DNA from: Dyadobacter alkalitolerans DSM 23607
GTDB taxonomy: Bacteria > Bacteroidota > Bacteroidia > Cytophagales > Spirosomataceae
Length of the DNA stretch: 64,000 nucleotides
Direction: 5' to 3'
Assembly (NCBI RefSeq): GCF_000428845.1
Contig: NZ_AUAS01000005.1
Coordinates: forward strand, 310,001-374,000
In this document: positions 1 through 8,726 of the stretch, one piece after another
How positions within the stretch are numbered: position 1 is the first letter of the stretch
Layout of the letters: every line of letters begins with the position of its first letter
The notes under the pieces: generated by a model
What the model was told of the DNA's origin: nothing
Databases searched by the model: none
What the model saw: only the letters and a program-made list of their open reading frames with translations
Translations under genes and position numbers: made by a program

Positions 1-980
1 GCTATCAGGTGGATTACAATGTCCGAAAACAGATACAGGAACACGACCACGGGAACAACGAGCGCGAGTGTTGTGCCAACCGACTTTTCGTACAGATATT
101 TAATGGCCGACTTCCCTTCCGTTTCCATCCGCTTCGCACTTTGCGGAAAAACGATCGTTGCCACCGCATTGCCCGGAATGTCGATTAGGTTCGTGATCCG
201 GACTGCGATATTGAAGGCCCCGGAAGCAGCCGGAGACAGGAGCGCACCCAGCATCATCTGGTCAACGGTCCCCGAAAGCAGTGAGCTGATCAGCGTTCCG
301 AATGCGTATTTGCCATAGCCAAACAGTTTATTAATCCACATTTTACTGATCTCATAGGAAATCCGTAAATGTCTGCGGCAATAATAGAACGCCACCGACA
401 TGCCCAAAATGGCACTTATGATCTGCACCCAAACCAGATAGATCAATTTCACTTCTACCGAAAACAAGTAGCACACAACCACAAATGTGAAGAACGATCC
501 CTGCCTGATAATGGTCGTCAGAAATATGCCGTTGAATCGCAGATTGGCCTGTTCAATGCCGTTGAATTGTGCCTGCAAGCCTGAAAAAAAATAGATTGCG
601 ATATATAAATACAGCATCTGAACCAGCTCGGGAGAATCCCAGAGCCTGCTTAGAAAAGGCGCGAAGATCAGAATGGCGGTGATGCAGAAGATGGATACAA
701 GCCCGCTTATGGCAAATGAAGCAGTAATAATGTCAGGATGCTCGCGTTCGTCCGAAGCAGAAATAAACTTAACCAGCGCATTCTGAAGCAAACCACTTCG
801 AATGGCTTCCAGAATGGTGGTGGTAGAAAGGAAAAGCGTCCACACCCCAAAATCGTGCTTGGAAAGCAACCTGACCAGCACGTAAAATCCAGCAAAGCCA
901 AAAAACACCCCGGAGAAATTCTGGAGAATATTGATAAAACCTGATTTGATCCAGTAATGGTCCTTCGGCTTGTCATTCAT
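1..980 (-). CDS. Polysaccharide flippase (Wzx/MATE-like), 3' end outside window
   Basis: This is an open frame with no stop before the left edge. About 326 N-terminal residues are visible, starting M-N-D-K-P-K-D. Long hydrophobic segments alternate with short charged loops, and the start (KSGFINILQNFSGVFFGFAG) is typical of oligosaccharide flippases of the MVF/MATE superfamily. Such proteins move undecaprenyl-linked repeat units across the inner membrane. The ATG overlaps the TAA of the upstream gene by one base (TAATG), so the two are probably cotranscribed and coupled. A second complete flippase lies at 3807-5147, so this locus has two. The substrate cannot be read from the sequence. The overall family is well supported; whether the missing C-terminus is intact is unknown. 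Confidence 0.85.
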   Translation of the reverse strand, partial: MNDKPKDHYWIKSGFINILQNFSGVFFGFAGFYVLVRLLSKHDFGVWTLFLSTTTILEAIRSGLLQNALVKFISASDEREHPDIITASFAISGLVSIFCITAILIFAPFLSRLWDSPELVQMLYLYIAIYFFSGLQAQFNGIEQANLRFNGIFLTTIIRQGSFFTFVVVCYLFSVEVKLIYLVWVQIISAILGMSVAFYYCRRHLRISYEISKMWINKLFGYGKYAFGTLISSLLSGTVDQMMLGALLSPAASGAFNIAVRITNLIDIPGNAVATIVFPQSAKRMETEGKSAIKYLYEKSVGTTLALVVPVVVFLYLFSDIVIHLI

Positions 981-1936
981 TATTTTTCGACAAAATATGC
1001 CTCCACGAAATTTTTCACATCCTCATCCGTCTTTGCATGCAGGATTTTGGCACCGGAAAACTTCGGATACAGGTTTTCAAAGCAGTGAAAGTGATGTTCC
1101 GGACCTTTTTTAGACAAAACCAGATTGGTGCCACCGAAGTAACTTGCCAATGTTGCGGTGCCGCCATGAATCGAAATAAATCTGCTTGCATTGGCATAAA
1201 CCATCAGCTGCAAATGATTGAAATTGTTGGCTTTACCTTTGTTTTCCTTGAAAAGATCTTCCATCAGGATCACATCCGGATGCACTCTCGCCAACCATTC
1301 ATATTCGTCCATATCATAAATATCACTGTTGTCCATCGTGATATTGTGCGGCTTAGGGCGATTGTAGATTATGGTATAATCGTTTTTCAGTTTACCAACG
1401 ATGAATTCCAGCAATTCCATGCTGTAAAAGCTTACCGGCGGTCCGTCCCACTCCATGTTATAGCGGTTGGCAATGATCAGGATCGGCTTTTCGAACTGGT
1501 AAACCGGGTTGCTGTATGTTTCTTTTAACGGAACGGGCAGCCATTTCTCAATCTCGTAATCCTGGCTGTACAGGATCCGTGGCATTTCAAAATTGAAGTT
1601 CCCTTCATTGGACCTTGTCTCAAAAGACTCTTTATGGTCCGGTGAAAAAAAGTAAAGCTCCCTGGTATATTTGGATGATTCGGTGCTGAGAAGCGTTCCA
1701 TTTTTATAATGCCAATAGGCAAAGGGAAGCACAAATTGGAGTTCCGGCGCAAACTCTCCCTGAAAGGACAGGCGTTTATACTTTTCCTTTGTTACATAAT
1801 CCTTCACAACATATTTCAGTTGTTTAAGCTGGCAATAATAGGTGTGCCTGTAATAATATCTGACGTCAATGGTTAAATCTCCATATCGGGCCCTGACGAC
1901 AAAACTGAGAATTTTGTTAAGTAGTGTTTTTACCAT
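980..1936 (-). CDS. Putative glycosyltransferase-like protein of the surface-glycan locus
   Basis: A 318-residue protein with no membrane span or signal peptide and no family I can name with certainty. The C-terminal third contains a glycine-rich stretch (SIHGGTATLASYFGG) followed by a segment around YPKFSGAKIL. This resembles the nucleotide-sugar-binding half of GT-B folds, as seen in GT61-like or LPS-type transferases where a bound sugar donor sits over a Gly-rich loop. It overlaps the downstream flippase start by one base (TAATG) and lies among glycosyltransferases, which supports a role in glycan assembly. The gene is divergent from the GT2 gene at 2113. The function is inference from context plus a weak motif. 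Confidence 0.6.
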   Translation of the reverse strand: MVKTLLNKILSFVVRARYGDLTIDVRYYYRHTYYCQLKQLKYVVKDYVTKEKYKRLSFQGEFAPELQFVLPFAYWHYKNGTLLSTESSKYTRELYFFSPDHKESFETRSNEGNFNFEMPRILYSQDYEIEKWLPVPLKETYSNPVYQFEKPILIIANRYNMEWDGPPVSFYSMELLEFIVGKLKNDYTIIYNRPKPHNITMDNSDIYDMDEYEWLARVHPDVILMEDLFKENKGKANNFNHLQLMVYANASRFISIHGGTATLASYFGGTNLVLSKKGPEHHFHCFENLYPKFSGAKILHAKTDEDVKNFVEAYFVEK

Positions 1937-2020
1937 TCGTTTACAAAAACAACTTGAAACTTCCTTTAGGAATGCTAGCGGCGCAGTAGCACTTTGTGGA
2001 GGTATATTTCAGGACAAAGA

Positions 2021-2051
2021 TTTAACCGTTTCAAATGTAGAATTAATTTTG
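2021..2051 (+). promoter_or_regulatory. Candidate Bacteroidota-type promoter for the GT2 gene at 2113
   Basis: TAATTTTG at 2044-2051 matches the Bacteroidota -7 consensus TAnnTTTG exactly. TTTA at 2021-2024 is one base from the -33 consensus TTTG, and the spacer is 19 bases, within the usual 19-21. The start codon follows about 60 bases downstream. The match is by eye in AT-rich DNA, so a chance hit is possible. Confidence 0.4.
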
Positions 2052-2112
2052 CACTAAATTCACGCCTCAAAGAGATATAACTTGCCAAAATAATTAATTT
2101 GCATCGACCTTA

Positions 2113-2919
2113 ATGTTAGATAGAAAGATGGCAGAATCGAACCTGTTCAGTGATGTTTCCCTGTTGATTACCCATTACAATAGAAGCAGTTCCCTCGAAC
2201 GACTGCTCCAAACGCTGAAAGACCAGCAGATCAGCTGCGGTGAAATCATAGTTTCTGATGATGCGAGCCAGCCTTTGCATTTGGACTACATTAAATCATT
2301 GCACAATAAGTTCGACTTTACCCTCATCACCACGCCTGTCAACAAGGGCCTGGGAAACAACATTAACAAAGGTCAGGCGGCTGTCAAAACACCCTTTCTA
2401 CTTTATATCCAGGAAGATTTTGTTCCGCTTCCCAAATTCCTCGGTGCATTCAAAGACGCCTTGCAATTCATGCGTGAGCGCTCCGAACTGGACATTGTCC
2501 GTTTCTACGCCTACTCTTCTTTTCCATATCTAAAACCTTTCCAAAAAGGCTTTTCTGAAATGTTATATCAACCCTGGTATCTCGAAACGCAGAAAATTTA
2601 CATGTACAGCGATCATCCGCATTTGCGCAGAAGCACATTTGCAGAGCGTTTTGGCACATATACCGAAGGCATCAAGTCTGACAAAACGGAATATGAAATG
2701 TGTGTTTCGTTTATTCAAAACAATGGTAAAGGGCTGTTTTATAATGATTTCAGCAGCTTACTGAGCCAGGAAAACTCATCTGCCGAACCCAGCACGGTAA
2801 AACGCGCAAACTGGCGTCAAAGCTCAAATCCACTCGTCGCCATGGTCAGGTCTGTTTACAGGGTTATCAAATACAATTACGACCTGCACGTCGACACGAG
2901 GTTTAAAAGACCCCGATAG
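2113..2919 (+). CDS. Family 2 glycosyltransferase (copy A of a paralogous pair)
   Basis: A 268-residue GT-A fold enzyme. The N-terminus has the nucleotide-binding strand (LLITHYNRSSSLERLL) and the motif IIVSDDAS. These are followed by TTPVNKGLGNNINKG and YIQEDF, where the metal-binding DxD is present as Q-E-D. It should transfer a sugar from a nucleotide donor to a lipid-linked or protein acceptor at the cytoplasmic face. It closely resembles the product of 5308-6084 along its whole length, including the shared blocks FKDALQFM, LDIVRFYAY and YSDHPHLRRS, so the two arose by duplication. ATG 2113 is used; ATG 2128 five codons on is an alternative. Its stop lies five bases from the convergent gene at 2925. 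Confidence 0.85.
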   Translation: MLDRKMAESNLFSDVSLLITHYNRSSSLERLLQTLKDQQISCGEIIVSDDASQPLHLDYIKSLHNKFDFTLITTPVNKGLGNNINKGQAAVKTPFLLYIQEDFVPLPKFLGAFKDALQFMRERSELDIVRFYAYSSFPYLKPFQKGFSEMLYQPWYLETQKIYMYSDHPHLRRSTFAERFGTYTEGIKSDKTEYEMCVSFIQNNGKGLFYNDFSSLLSQENSSAEPSTVKRANWRQSSNPLVAMVRSVYRVIKYNYDLHVDTRFKRPR

Positions 2920-2924
2920 GCCGA

Positions 2925-3788
2925 TCAGGACGGCTTTTTGTAAGATCCTTCTTCCGGCAAGCGGGAGTTGAAATTGGCAAAAAACCTTTTTCTCTCCTTA
3001 TTGATCCGCGCCATGAACACTTTGGTAAATGTGTCACCGTCGCGCTGCAATGTGCGGATTCCCGTCCAGGCCCTGGCCTTATTGGACCTTACTTGCCTGA
3101 TCTTGCCATATTTCATTAGGCCCAGGCACAGCTGTCCGTCGTCTCCCCAGAAATTGTCATTGATAAAACCCACCTTTAAACCCAGCTCGCGAATGTAGCC
3201 CATGCTAATGCCGTAAGCATTGTAATAAGGGCGGTTGATCTGCCTTACCTCCGAGATAATGTCTTTCCCCGTTTCCAGCAGCCCAAGTTTCCATCTCGGA
3301 AATCCCTGCTCGCTGATGAACGAATAACGCCCGTAAACACAAACAACATCGGGTTTGCTCAGTACTCGGATCATTTCCTGCACCCAGCAGGATGGGTAAA
3401 AACAATCGGCGTCAGCCAGGAGCACATACTTCCCCTTCGCATTCAGCTGGCCGTGCTGCCGTGCCGGGCCGCACCCCTGTTTTTGCTCAAAAAGTCCCTT
3501 AACGGCCAGTTTGTCGATCGTATCCTGGGTCCGGTCCTTGGAATTGTTGTTCACGACAATGATCTCCAACGGGTAATCGCAAACTGTTTTGGAAAGGCTT
3601 GAAATACAGTTCAGAATGTTGATCTCTTCATTCCAGGCCGCGATGAGCACAGTTACTACCGGCTCGTCGCTAATGATCTTTTTAAGGTCCTTATTAATGG
3701 AATCGAACACATGCTGGGGTATTTCTTCAAACTTTTTATAGCTTTTGCTATAATCGGTCAGCCACTCCGGGTTTTCGCTAAGATTCAT
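2925..3788 (-). CDS. Family 2 glycosyltransferase
   Basis: A 287-residue enzyme with a clear GT2 core: VLIAAWNEEINI (donor-binding strand), EIIVVNNNSKDRT, GPARQHG and the metal-binding DADC motif (LLADADCFYP). A later GDDGQLCLGL segment matches the ED/DD catalytic region of GT2 enzymes. No membrane span is visible, so it probably acts as a peripheral protein on lipid-linked intermediates. It follows the flippase at 3807-5147 after 18 bases on the same strand, so they probably share a transcript. The acceptor and donor sugars are unknown. Confidence 0.88.
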   Translation of the reverse strand: MNLSENPEWLTDYSKSYKKFEEIPQHVFDSINKDLKKIISDEPVVTVLIAAWNEEINILNCISSLSKTVCDYPLEIIVVNNNSKDRTQDTIDKLAVKGLFEQKQGCGPARQHGQLNAKGKYVLLADADCFYPSCWVQEMIRVLSKPDVVCVYGRYSFISEQGFPRWKLGLLETGKDIISEVRQINRPYYNAYGISMGYIRELGLKVGFINDNFWGDDGQLCLGLMKYGKIRQVRSNKARAWTGIRTLQRDGDTFTKVFMARINKERKRFFANFNSRLPEEGSYKKPS

Positions 3789-3806
3789 ACAGTTATAAGT
3801 TATGAT

Positions 3807-5147
3807 TCACCTTGCGGCGAATTTGAGCCAATACGTTTTGACAATGCCGGCCACTTCCGCGTAACCCGTTGTGATCACACTGCCGATCGAGAAAGGATGA
3901 AACCGGTTCAATCCCCAGTAACCCACGCCGACGCCTATTAATGTGGGTATAATGCCTGCAATGGCAACCCCGTACACATTATGCGTAATGGCAATGCCCA
4001 GAAAAGACGAGCAAACGCTCGCAATGAGCATGACGACCACTTTGATAAAATTGATCTTCGGCTGATGGATTACGTCCAGGGTAAGCGCAAAAAACCTGTC
4101 CATGGGATACAAAAGGGCGAAGGTCATGAACAACCGCATGATGTTGGCAGCTTCGGTATCCATGTATTTTTTTCCGCCGATAATGCCGATCGCCACATCC
4201 GCCAGCAGCAATGCACCAATGCACACCGGCACAAGCGCGCAGGTAAGCAAGCCCGTATATCGTTTCATGATCTCGATCACCCGCTCTCTGTTGCCTGCGT
4301 TGTATGCCGCAGAAAGTTCGGGCATCCCGGTTGCCGCAAAGCTGCGCAGGGGAATTTCAATGATTTCCATCAGGCGCTGGCCCAGATTATACACGGCGAG
4401 TGCCGCAGGCCCGAGCGTGAAGTTGATGATCATCGTGTTGGACGTGCCAAACAGGTTGGAGCTGAGCGTGGTGCCCACGCTGTATTTGCCAAAATGAAAC
4501 AGCTCACTGATCCCTGCCTTTGTACGGGAGCCCAATGCAGCAATGCGTGACCAGCCCATAAAGATGGAAAACAGGCTCGTTGCGATGGCTGCGGTGAGGT
4601 AAGCGTAGATAATGTTTTGCAGACTGGCCGTTTTGGTAACCGCCATAATGATGACCAGCAGGATAAAAACACCCTGATTTACAAACCGGATATATAATAA
4701 ATGATCAAAGCGCTGCTCTGCCTGGACCACACAGGTGGCTATAAAGTACGGAAGTGAAGCGACATAAATAACGCCAAACCATTCTACAAACAGGATCAGC
4801 GAAGGATTTTTAAGATAAGGCGAAAAGAAATAAGCAGGAACATTCAGGACGACCAGGATGGCTGTGATCGCGCCGGCGATAAACCAGGTTGAACCCACCA
4901 CTTCGGCTTTTCTTTCCGGTGTTGCGCCCGCGTAAAACTTAATAAATGCGGTGGTGATAAAACCCGAACGGAAAGTGTCAACAAGCAGTAAAACAGAGAG
5001 AAAGAAAACCCACATCCCTATGCTGGCCACCGAAAGCGTCCTGTACAGGATAATCATATTCAGCATACCCAGAACGGACATAATGCCGTTTCCTGCCAAC
5101 GATAGAAAGTGCTTGTTTTGTACTTTTTGTAAAAGTTCGAATCCCAT
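3807..5147 (-). CDS. Oligosaccharide flippase (Wzx-like), complete
   Basis: A 446-residue polytopic membrane protein with about 12-14 hydrophobic segments. It begins with a short amphipathic stretch (LLQKVQNKHFLSLAGNGI) and then regularly spaced helices. The length and pattern fit the polysaccharide biosynthesis/flippase family, which translocates undecaprenyl-diphosphate-linked oligosaccharides. The gene is the first of a two-gene leftward unit with the GT2 at 2925. It is a second flippase besides the partial one at the window edge, suggesting that two repeat units or two assembly routes meet here. The upstream 160 bases to the divergent GT2 at 5308 are AT-rich and must hold both promoters. 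Confidence 0.85.
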   Translation of the reverse strand: MGFELLQKVQNKHFLSLAGNGIMSVLGMLNMIILYRTLSVASIGMWVFFLSVLLLVDTFRSGFITTAFIKFYAGATPERKAEVVGSTWFIAGAITAILVVLNVPAYFFSPYLKNPSLILFVEWFGVIYVASLPYFIATCVVQAEQRFDHLLYIRFVNQGVFILLVIIMAVTKTASLQNIIYAYLTAAIATSLFSIFMGWSRIAALGSRTKAGISELFHFGKYSVGTTLSSNLFGTSNTMIINFTLGPAALAVYNLGQRLMEIIEIPLRSFAATGMPELSAAYNAGNRERVIEIMKRYTGLLTCALVPVCIGALLLADVAIGIIGGKKYMDTEAANIMRLFMTFALLYPMDRFFALTLDVIHQPKINFIKVVVMLIASVCSSFLGIAITHNVYGVAIAGIIPTLIGVGVGYWGLNRFHPFSIGSVITTGYAEVAGIVKTYWLKFAAR

Positions 5148-5307
5148 TTAATAATGACTGAGGAAATCGGTATGGCCGGGTTGTGTAGACACAAATATGG
5201 AATTTATTTAATAATATATTGTTGATTTAGCGAATTAATTTTACAGATAAATTAACTAATTTTCCAACTTGTTAGGACCGCATGTGACAACGTAATACAC
5301 ATCTTTT

Positions 5308-6084
5308 ATGCAACATAATTTTCCAGAGACTACTTTGCTGATAACCCATTACAACAGAAGCGGTTCATTAGAGCGATTGTTAACAACATTCCAGAACCTG
5401 GGTTGTCAGTTCGCCTCCATAGTAGTGTCTGATGACGGAAGCAAGCCCGAACATCTCAACAAACTTGTTGCATTAAAGGACCGTTTCACCTTTGAACTGG
5501 TTACCACGCCGGTAAACAAAGGCCTCGGTGATAACATTAACAAGGGTCAGGATGCAGTGAAGACACCTTACACCCTTTACGTGCAGGAGGATTTTGACCC
5601 GACGGAGAAATTTCCGGCGACTTTCAAAGACGCGCTGCAATTTATGAATGAGGACAAAGGGCTCGACATTGTCCGGTTCTACGCATATTTTGCCCATCCC
5701 AAACTGAAACCTTTCAAAAAAGGATTTTCGGAAATGATATTTTCTTACTGGGACCCGAGCCACCTCAAATTTTACATTTACAGCGACCACCCGCACCTGA
5801 GACGCAGCAATTTCCTTGAAAAATTCGGACGCTATCCCGACAAGGTGAATATCAATCTCAGCGAATATACCATGGCCATCAATTTCTTGCATAAGAAAGG
5901 CAGAGGGCTGTTCTACAACGAGTTTGCGACCATTTTTGAACAAAAAAACACTGCGCAGGAGCCCAGTACGCTGGACCGGAGGAGCTGGAAGCTAAGTGAA
6001 AATCCGCTGGTGCTGCTTACGCGCTTTTTTTATCTGCGTTATCGCTGGCTGAAAAATAGCCTGGATCTTGCGTTGAAAAAGTAA
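5308..6084 (+). CDS. Family 2 glycosyltransferase (copy B of a paralogous pair)
   Basis: A 258-residue paralogue of the GT2 at 2113-2919. It shows the same order of motifs: LLITHYNRSGSLERLL, IVVSDDGSKP, TTPVNKGLGDNINKG, YVQEDF, LDIVRFYAYF and YSDHPHLRRS. The tails diverge. The copies flank a leftward flippase-GT2 pair, so the arrangement is not a simple tandem. The Q-E-D variant of the DxD motif is kept in both, which suggests it is functional. It probably adds one sugar of the repeat unit, possibly a related acceptor or donor to that used by copy A. The hybrid kinase at 6120 follows after 35 bases on the same strand. Confidence 0.85.
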   Translation: MQHNFPETTLLITHYNRSGSLERLLTTFQNLGCQFASIVVSDDGSKPEHLNKLVALKDRFTFELVTTPVNKGLGDNINKGQDAVKTPYTLYVQEDFDPTEKFPATFKDALQFMNEDKGLDIVRFYAYFAHPKLKPFKKGFSEMIFSYWDPSHLKFYIYSDHPHLRRSNFLEKFGRYPDKVNINLSEYTMAINFLHKKGRGLFYNEFATIFEQKNTAQEPSTLDRRSWKLSENPLVLLTRFFYLRYRWLKNSLDLALKK

Positions 6085-6119
6085 CTTAGGAATCGATCGA
6101 GGAGGCAATAATCCAATTT

Positions 6120-8726
6120 ATGTTAACCAGTCCGGCTACAAAGTATTTTAGATTGTATTACGCAGGCATTTATCTTGGACTAGCCCTGATATTCGGCTCT
6201 CAATACTTCACTTACCGGAATGTCAAGGACTTGTCCCTGAACAATGAAAGGCTCAATGTCACAATCGGCGTTTTGAACCAGACGGCGAATTTTGGGCTGG
6301 TTACCAAGGATTTTCAGTCCAATATGCGGGGTTTTCTGATCACGGAAAACAAGGATCTGCTGGCAGACAATTATAATAAAAAAGTGCAGCTGGTAGAGAT
6401 CAGCGACACGCTTTTTAATCTCGTCAAAACCAATCCGGTTCAGACGCAGCGGGTTCAGGAATTATTAAAGATTTCGGGTGATATTGTCGCCTATACCCAG
6501 AACATTATCACCATTTACAGGACCGTCAGCGCAGATTCGGCATTCAGCGAGATCAAAAAAGGGGAAGGAATCCGGCTTAACAGCTTGCTGAATAATCAAA
6601 TCAGGCAGATTGAACAGCACGAACATTACAACCTGAACAAGCGCCGCCAGCTCGTTTCCACTACGCAGAAGAATTCAGAATTTTTCATTTTCACGACCAG
6701 CGGTGTCGGATTTTTGCTGACATTGTTTGCCATTTTTTTCCTGAACAGAGACAAGCGCAAGCAGCATCTTTTGCAAAAGGAACTTAATGAAAAGGAGCGC
6801 CTTTTGAACCAATATCTTGAAGCGATTCCCGATGGCGTAATGGTGGTGAACCAGCAAAAGGAAATTGTGCTGCTCAACCAGTCGGGGATGGAAATATTAG
6901 GGATCAAATCGCGCAAGATTGAGACCCTCGAGGAGGAAGTGCAGCAGCTCGTGCTGCGTGACCCAACCAATTACCACGTTCAGTTTACTGCTGAAACCTT
7001 ACCCGTAGCAAGAGGCCTGGCCGGAGAAAAGCTGACCGGCAACAAGATTGACCTTATCAAAGCAAACACCATTTACCACCTCGAAAGCAATGTGCAGCCG
7101 GTGGTAGGCATTGATGGTGAGATAACAAGTGCCATTACCGTGTTTCGTGACATTACCGAACGCGCCAATTACGAAGCTACGCTTGAAAAAGCGAGGATAC
7201 TTGCGGAAAAATCGGTCAGGGTGAAGGATATATTCCTTTCCAATGTGAGCCATGAGATCCGGACCCCGCTTAATGCGATAACCGGGTTCACGAACCTGCT
7301 GGTTAGCGAGCTTACCGATCCCAAGAGCCTAGAATTTCTGGGTTACATTCAGTATGCCAATAAAAACCTGCTGGAACTGATCAATGACATTCTCGACTTT
7401 TCCAAAATTGAGGCCGGACAGGTGCATCTTGAAAAAGGGTCTGCCTCCATCAGGGATTTGATAAAGTCCATATCAGCCATTATGAGGCAACGGGCCGGTG
7501 AAAAGGGCATTTCCTATGAAGCAATCCTGGCCGATAATGTGCCAGAATTCATTGAAACGGACAAGCTCAGACTCACGCAGATCTTGTTGAATGTTTGTGG
7601 AAATGCAATCAAGTTCACGGAAACCGGCAGTGTAAAATTACGCGTAACCCCTGTGAGCGATCTGGTTAATGGCGTTCAGACGATCTGGTTCCAGGTGGAG
7701 GACACGGGCATAGGGATTGAAAAGGATAAGCTGGCAAGCGTTTTTAATCGGTTTGTACAGGCTACGGAAAGCACGACCCGGATTTTTGGAGGAACGGGGC
7801 TTGGTTTAAGCATTGTAAAATCACTCGTTGAGCTGTTTGATGGCAAATTGACGCTGCAAAGTGAGGTAGGAAAAGGCTCTGTTTTTACCATTGAAATCCC
7901 ACTTAGAATAGCGGAGCACGCCGCTCCTGAAACTGAGATCGAAAATGTGGATGACATCAGCAAGACGGTGTCATCGTTACATATACTGGCGGCCGAAGAT
8001 AACTTATTGAACCAAAAATTGCTTTCCGCTATATTTGAAAGAATGAAAATCCCGCTGACCATTGTCAACAATGGCCTGGAAGCGATTCAACGCCTGGAAA
8101 AGGGCGGTTTCGACATTGTGCTGATGGACATTCAAATGCCCGTAATGGACGGATATACGGCGATTAAGCAAATCCGGCAGTCCATTTCTAAGACGATTCC
8201 GATAATCACCATGACCGCCCATGCCATGATTGGTGAAAAGGAAGAATGCCTCAGCATCGGCGCAAACAGCTATATTTCGAAGCCTTTTAAAGAAAGCGAA
8301 CTATTGTACACGATTGCCCAGTTGGGAAATAAAGAAAATAATAAAAAAACGGCACCTGCTCACGACCAGCCTCTTACTAATAACACAATGACCAACAGTA
8401 TCCTAAATCTTGAATATCTAGCCGAAATAACCGGAGGTGACCGCGAACTGCGCGACGAACTGATCAGCATGTTCGAAAATGACAGTAAAATACAACTGAC
8501 CGCTATCCGGGAGGCGTCAAAAACGCGTGATCTGGAACAAATGAGACAGGCTATTCACAAATTCCGGTCGTCACTGTTTTCTGTGGGGCTGCTTACCACT
8601 GCCAATCAGTACAAAGATTACGAAGCGAAGTTAAAACAGGGGATCTGGGACGAAGAGGACAACCGCAAATTATTGCAACTGGAGGCCGATTCTACGCAAG
8701 GCCTTGTGGAACTGAAAATGTTATAA
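6120..8726 (+). CDS. Hybrid sensor histidine kinase (CHASE3-like, PAS, HisKA, HATPase, REC, HPt)
   Basis: An 868-residue membrane sensor. A first membrane helix (about 12-30) and a second (about 188-208) enclose a helical periplasmic domain of the CHASE3 type. A PAS domain follows (about 230-345). The kinase core has the H-box SHEIRTPLN with phospho-acceptor His378, the N-box NAIKF, and G-boxes DTGIGI and GTGLGLSI. A receiver domain has LMDIQMP with Asp670, and the C-terminal HPt domain has the histidine at about 813 (AIHKFRSS). All acceptor residues for a His-Asp-His phosphorelay are present. A GAGGAGG at 6099-6105 precedes the ATG by 14 bases. The 3' end overlaps the convergent GT4 gene by six bases. 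No DNA-binding output domain is fused; the lone receiver at 17599-17988 is a plausible partner, which is inference. Confidence 0.92.
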   Translation: MLTSPATKYFRLYYAGIYLGLALIFGSQYFTYRNVKDLSLNNERLNVTIGVLNQTANFGLVTKDFQSNMRGFLITENKDLLADNYNKKVQLVEISDTLFNLVKTNPVQTQRVQELLKISGDIVAYTQNIITIYRTVSADSAFSEIKKGEGIRLNSLLNNQIRQIEQHEHYNLNKRRQLVSTTQKNSEFFIFTTSGVGFLLTLFAIFFLNRDKRKQHLLQKELNEKERLLNQYLEAIPDGVMVVNQQKEIVLLNQSGMEILGIKSRKIETLEEEVQQLVLRDPTNYHVQFTAETLPVARGLAGEKLTGNKIDLIKANTIYHLESNVQPVVGIDGEITSAITVFRDITERANYEATLEKARILAEKSVRVKDIFLSNVSHEIRTPLNAITGFTNLLVSELTDPKSLEFLGYIQYANKNLLELINDILDFSKIEAGQVHLEKGSASIRDLIKSISAIMRQRAGEKGISYEAILADNVPEFIETDKLRLTQILLNVCGNAIKFTETGSVKLRVTPVSDLVNGVQTIWFQVEDTGIGIEKDKLASVFNRFVQATESTTRIFGGTGLGLSIVKSLVELFDGKLTLQSEVGKGSVFTIEIPLRIAEHAAPETEIENVDDISKTVSSLHILAAEDNLLNQKLLSAIFERMKIPLTIVNNGLEAIQRLEKGGFDIVLMDIQMPVMDGYTAIKQIRQSISKTIPIITMTAHAMIGEKEECLSIGANSYISKPFKESELLYTIAQLGNKENNKKTAPAHDQPLTNNTMTNSILNLEYLAEITGGDRELRDELISMFENDSKIQLTAIREASKTRDLEQMRQAIHKFRSSLFSVGLLTTANQYKDYEAKLKQGIWDEEDNRKLLQLEADSTQGLVELKML

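Noticed and set aside
1037..1528. Rightward frame of 163 codons opposite the putative glycosyltransferase gene
   Set aside because: It is the complement of a well-supported leftward gene and its product has no domain or sensible composition.
2919..2942. GCC-GGC stem with TTTTT after the first GT2 gene
   Set aside because: The stem is only three to four pairs and lies in the end of the convergent gene, so a terminator is not supported.
3981..4550. Rightward frame of 189 codons opposite the flippase gene
   Set aside because: A shadow of a hydrophobic protein gene; the product is rich in Arg, His and Gln without any motif.
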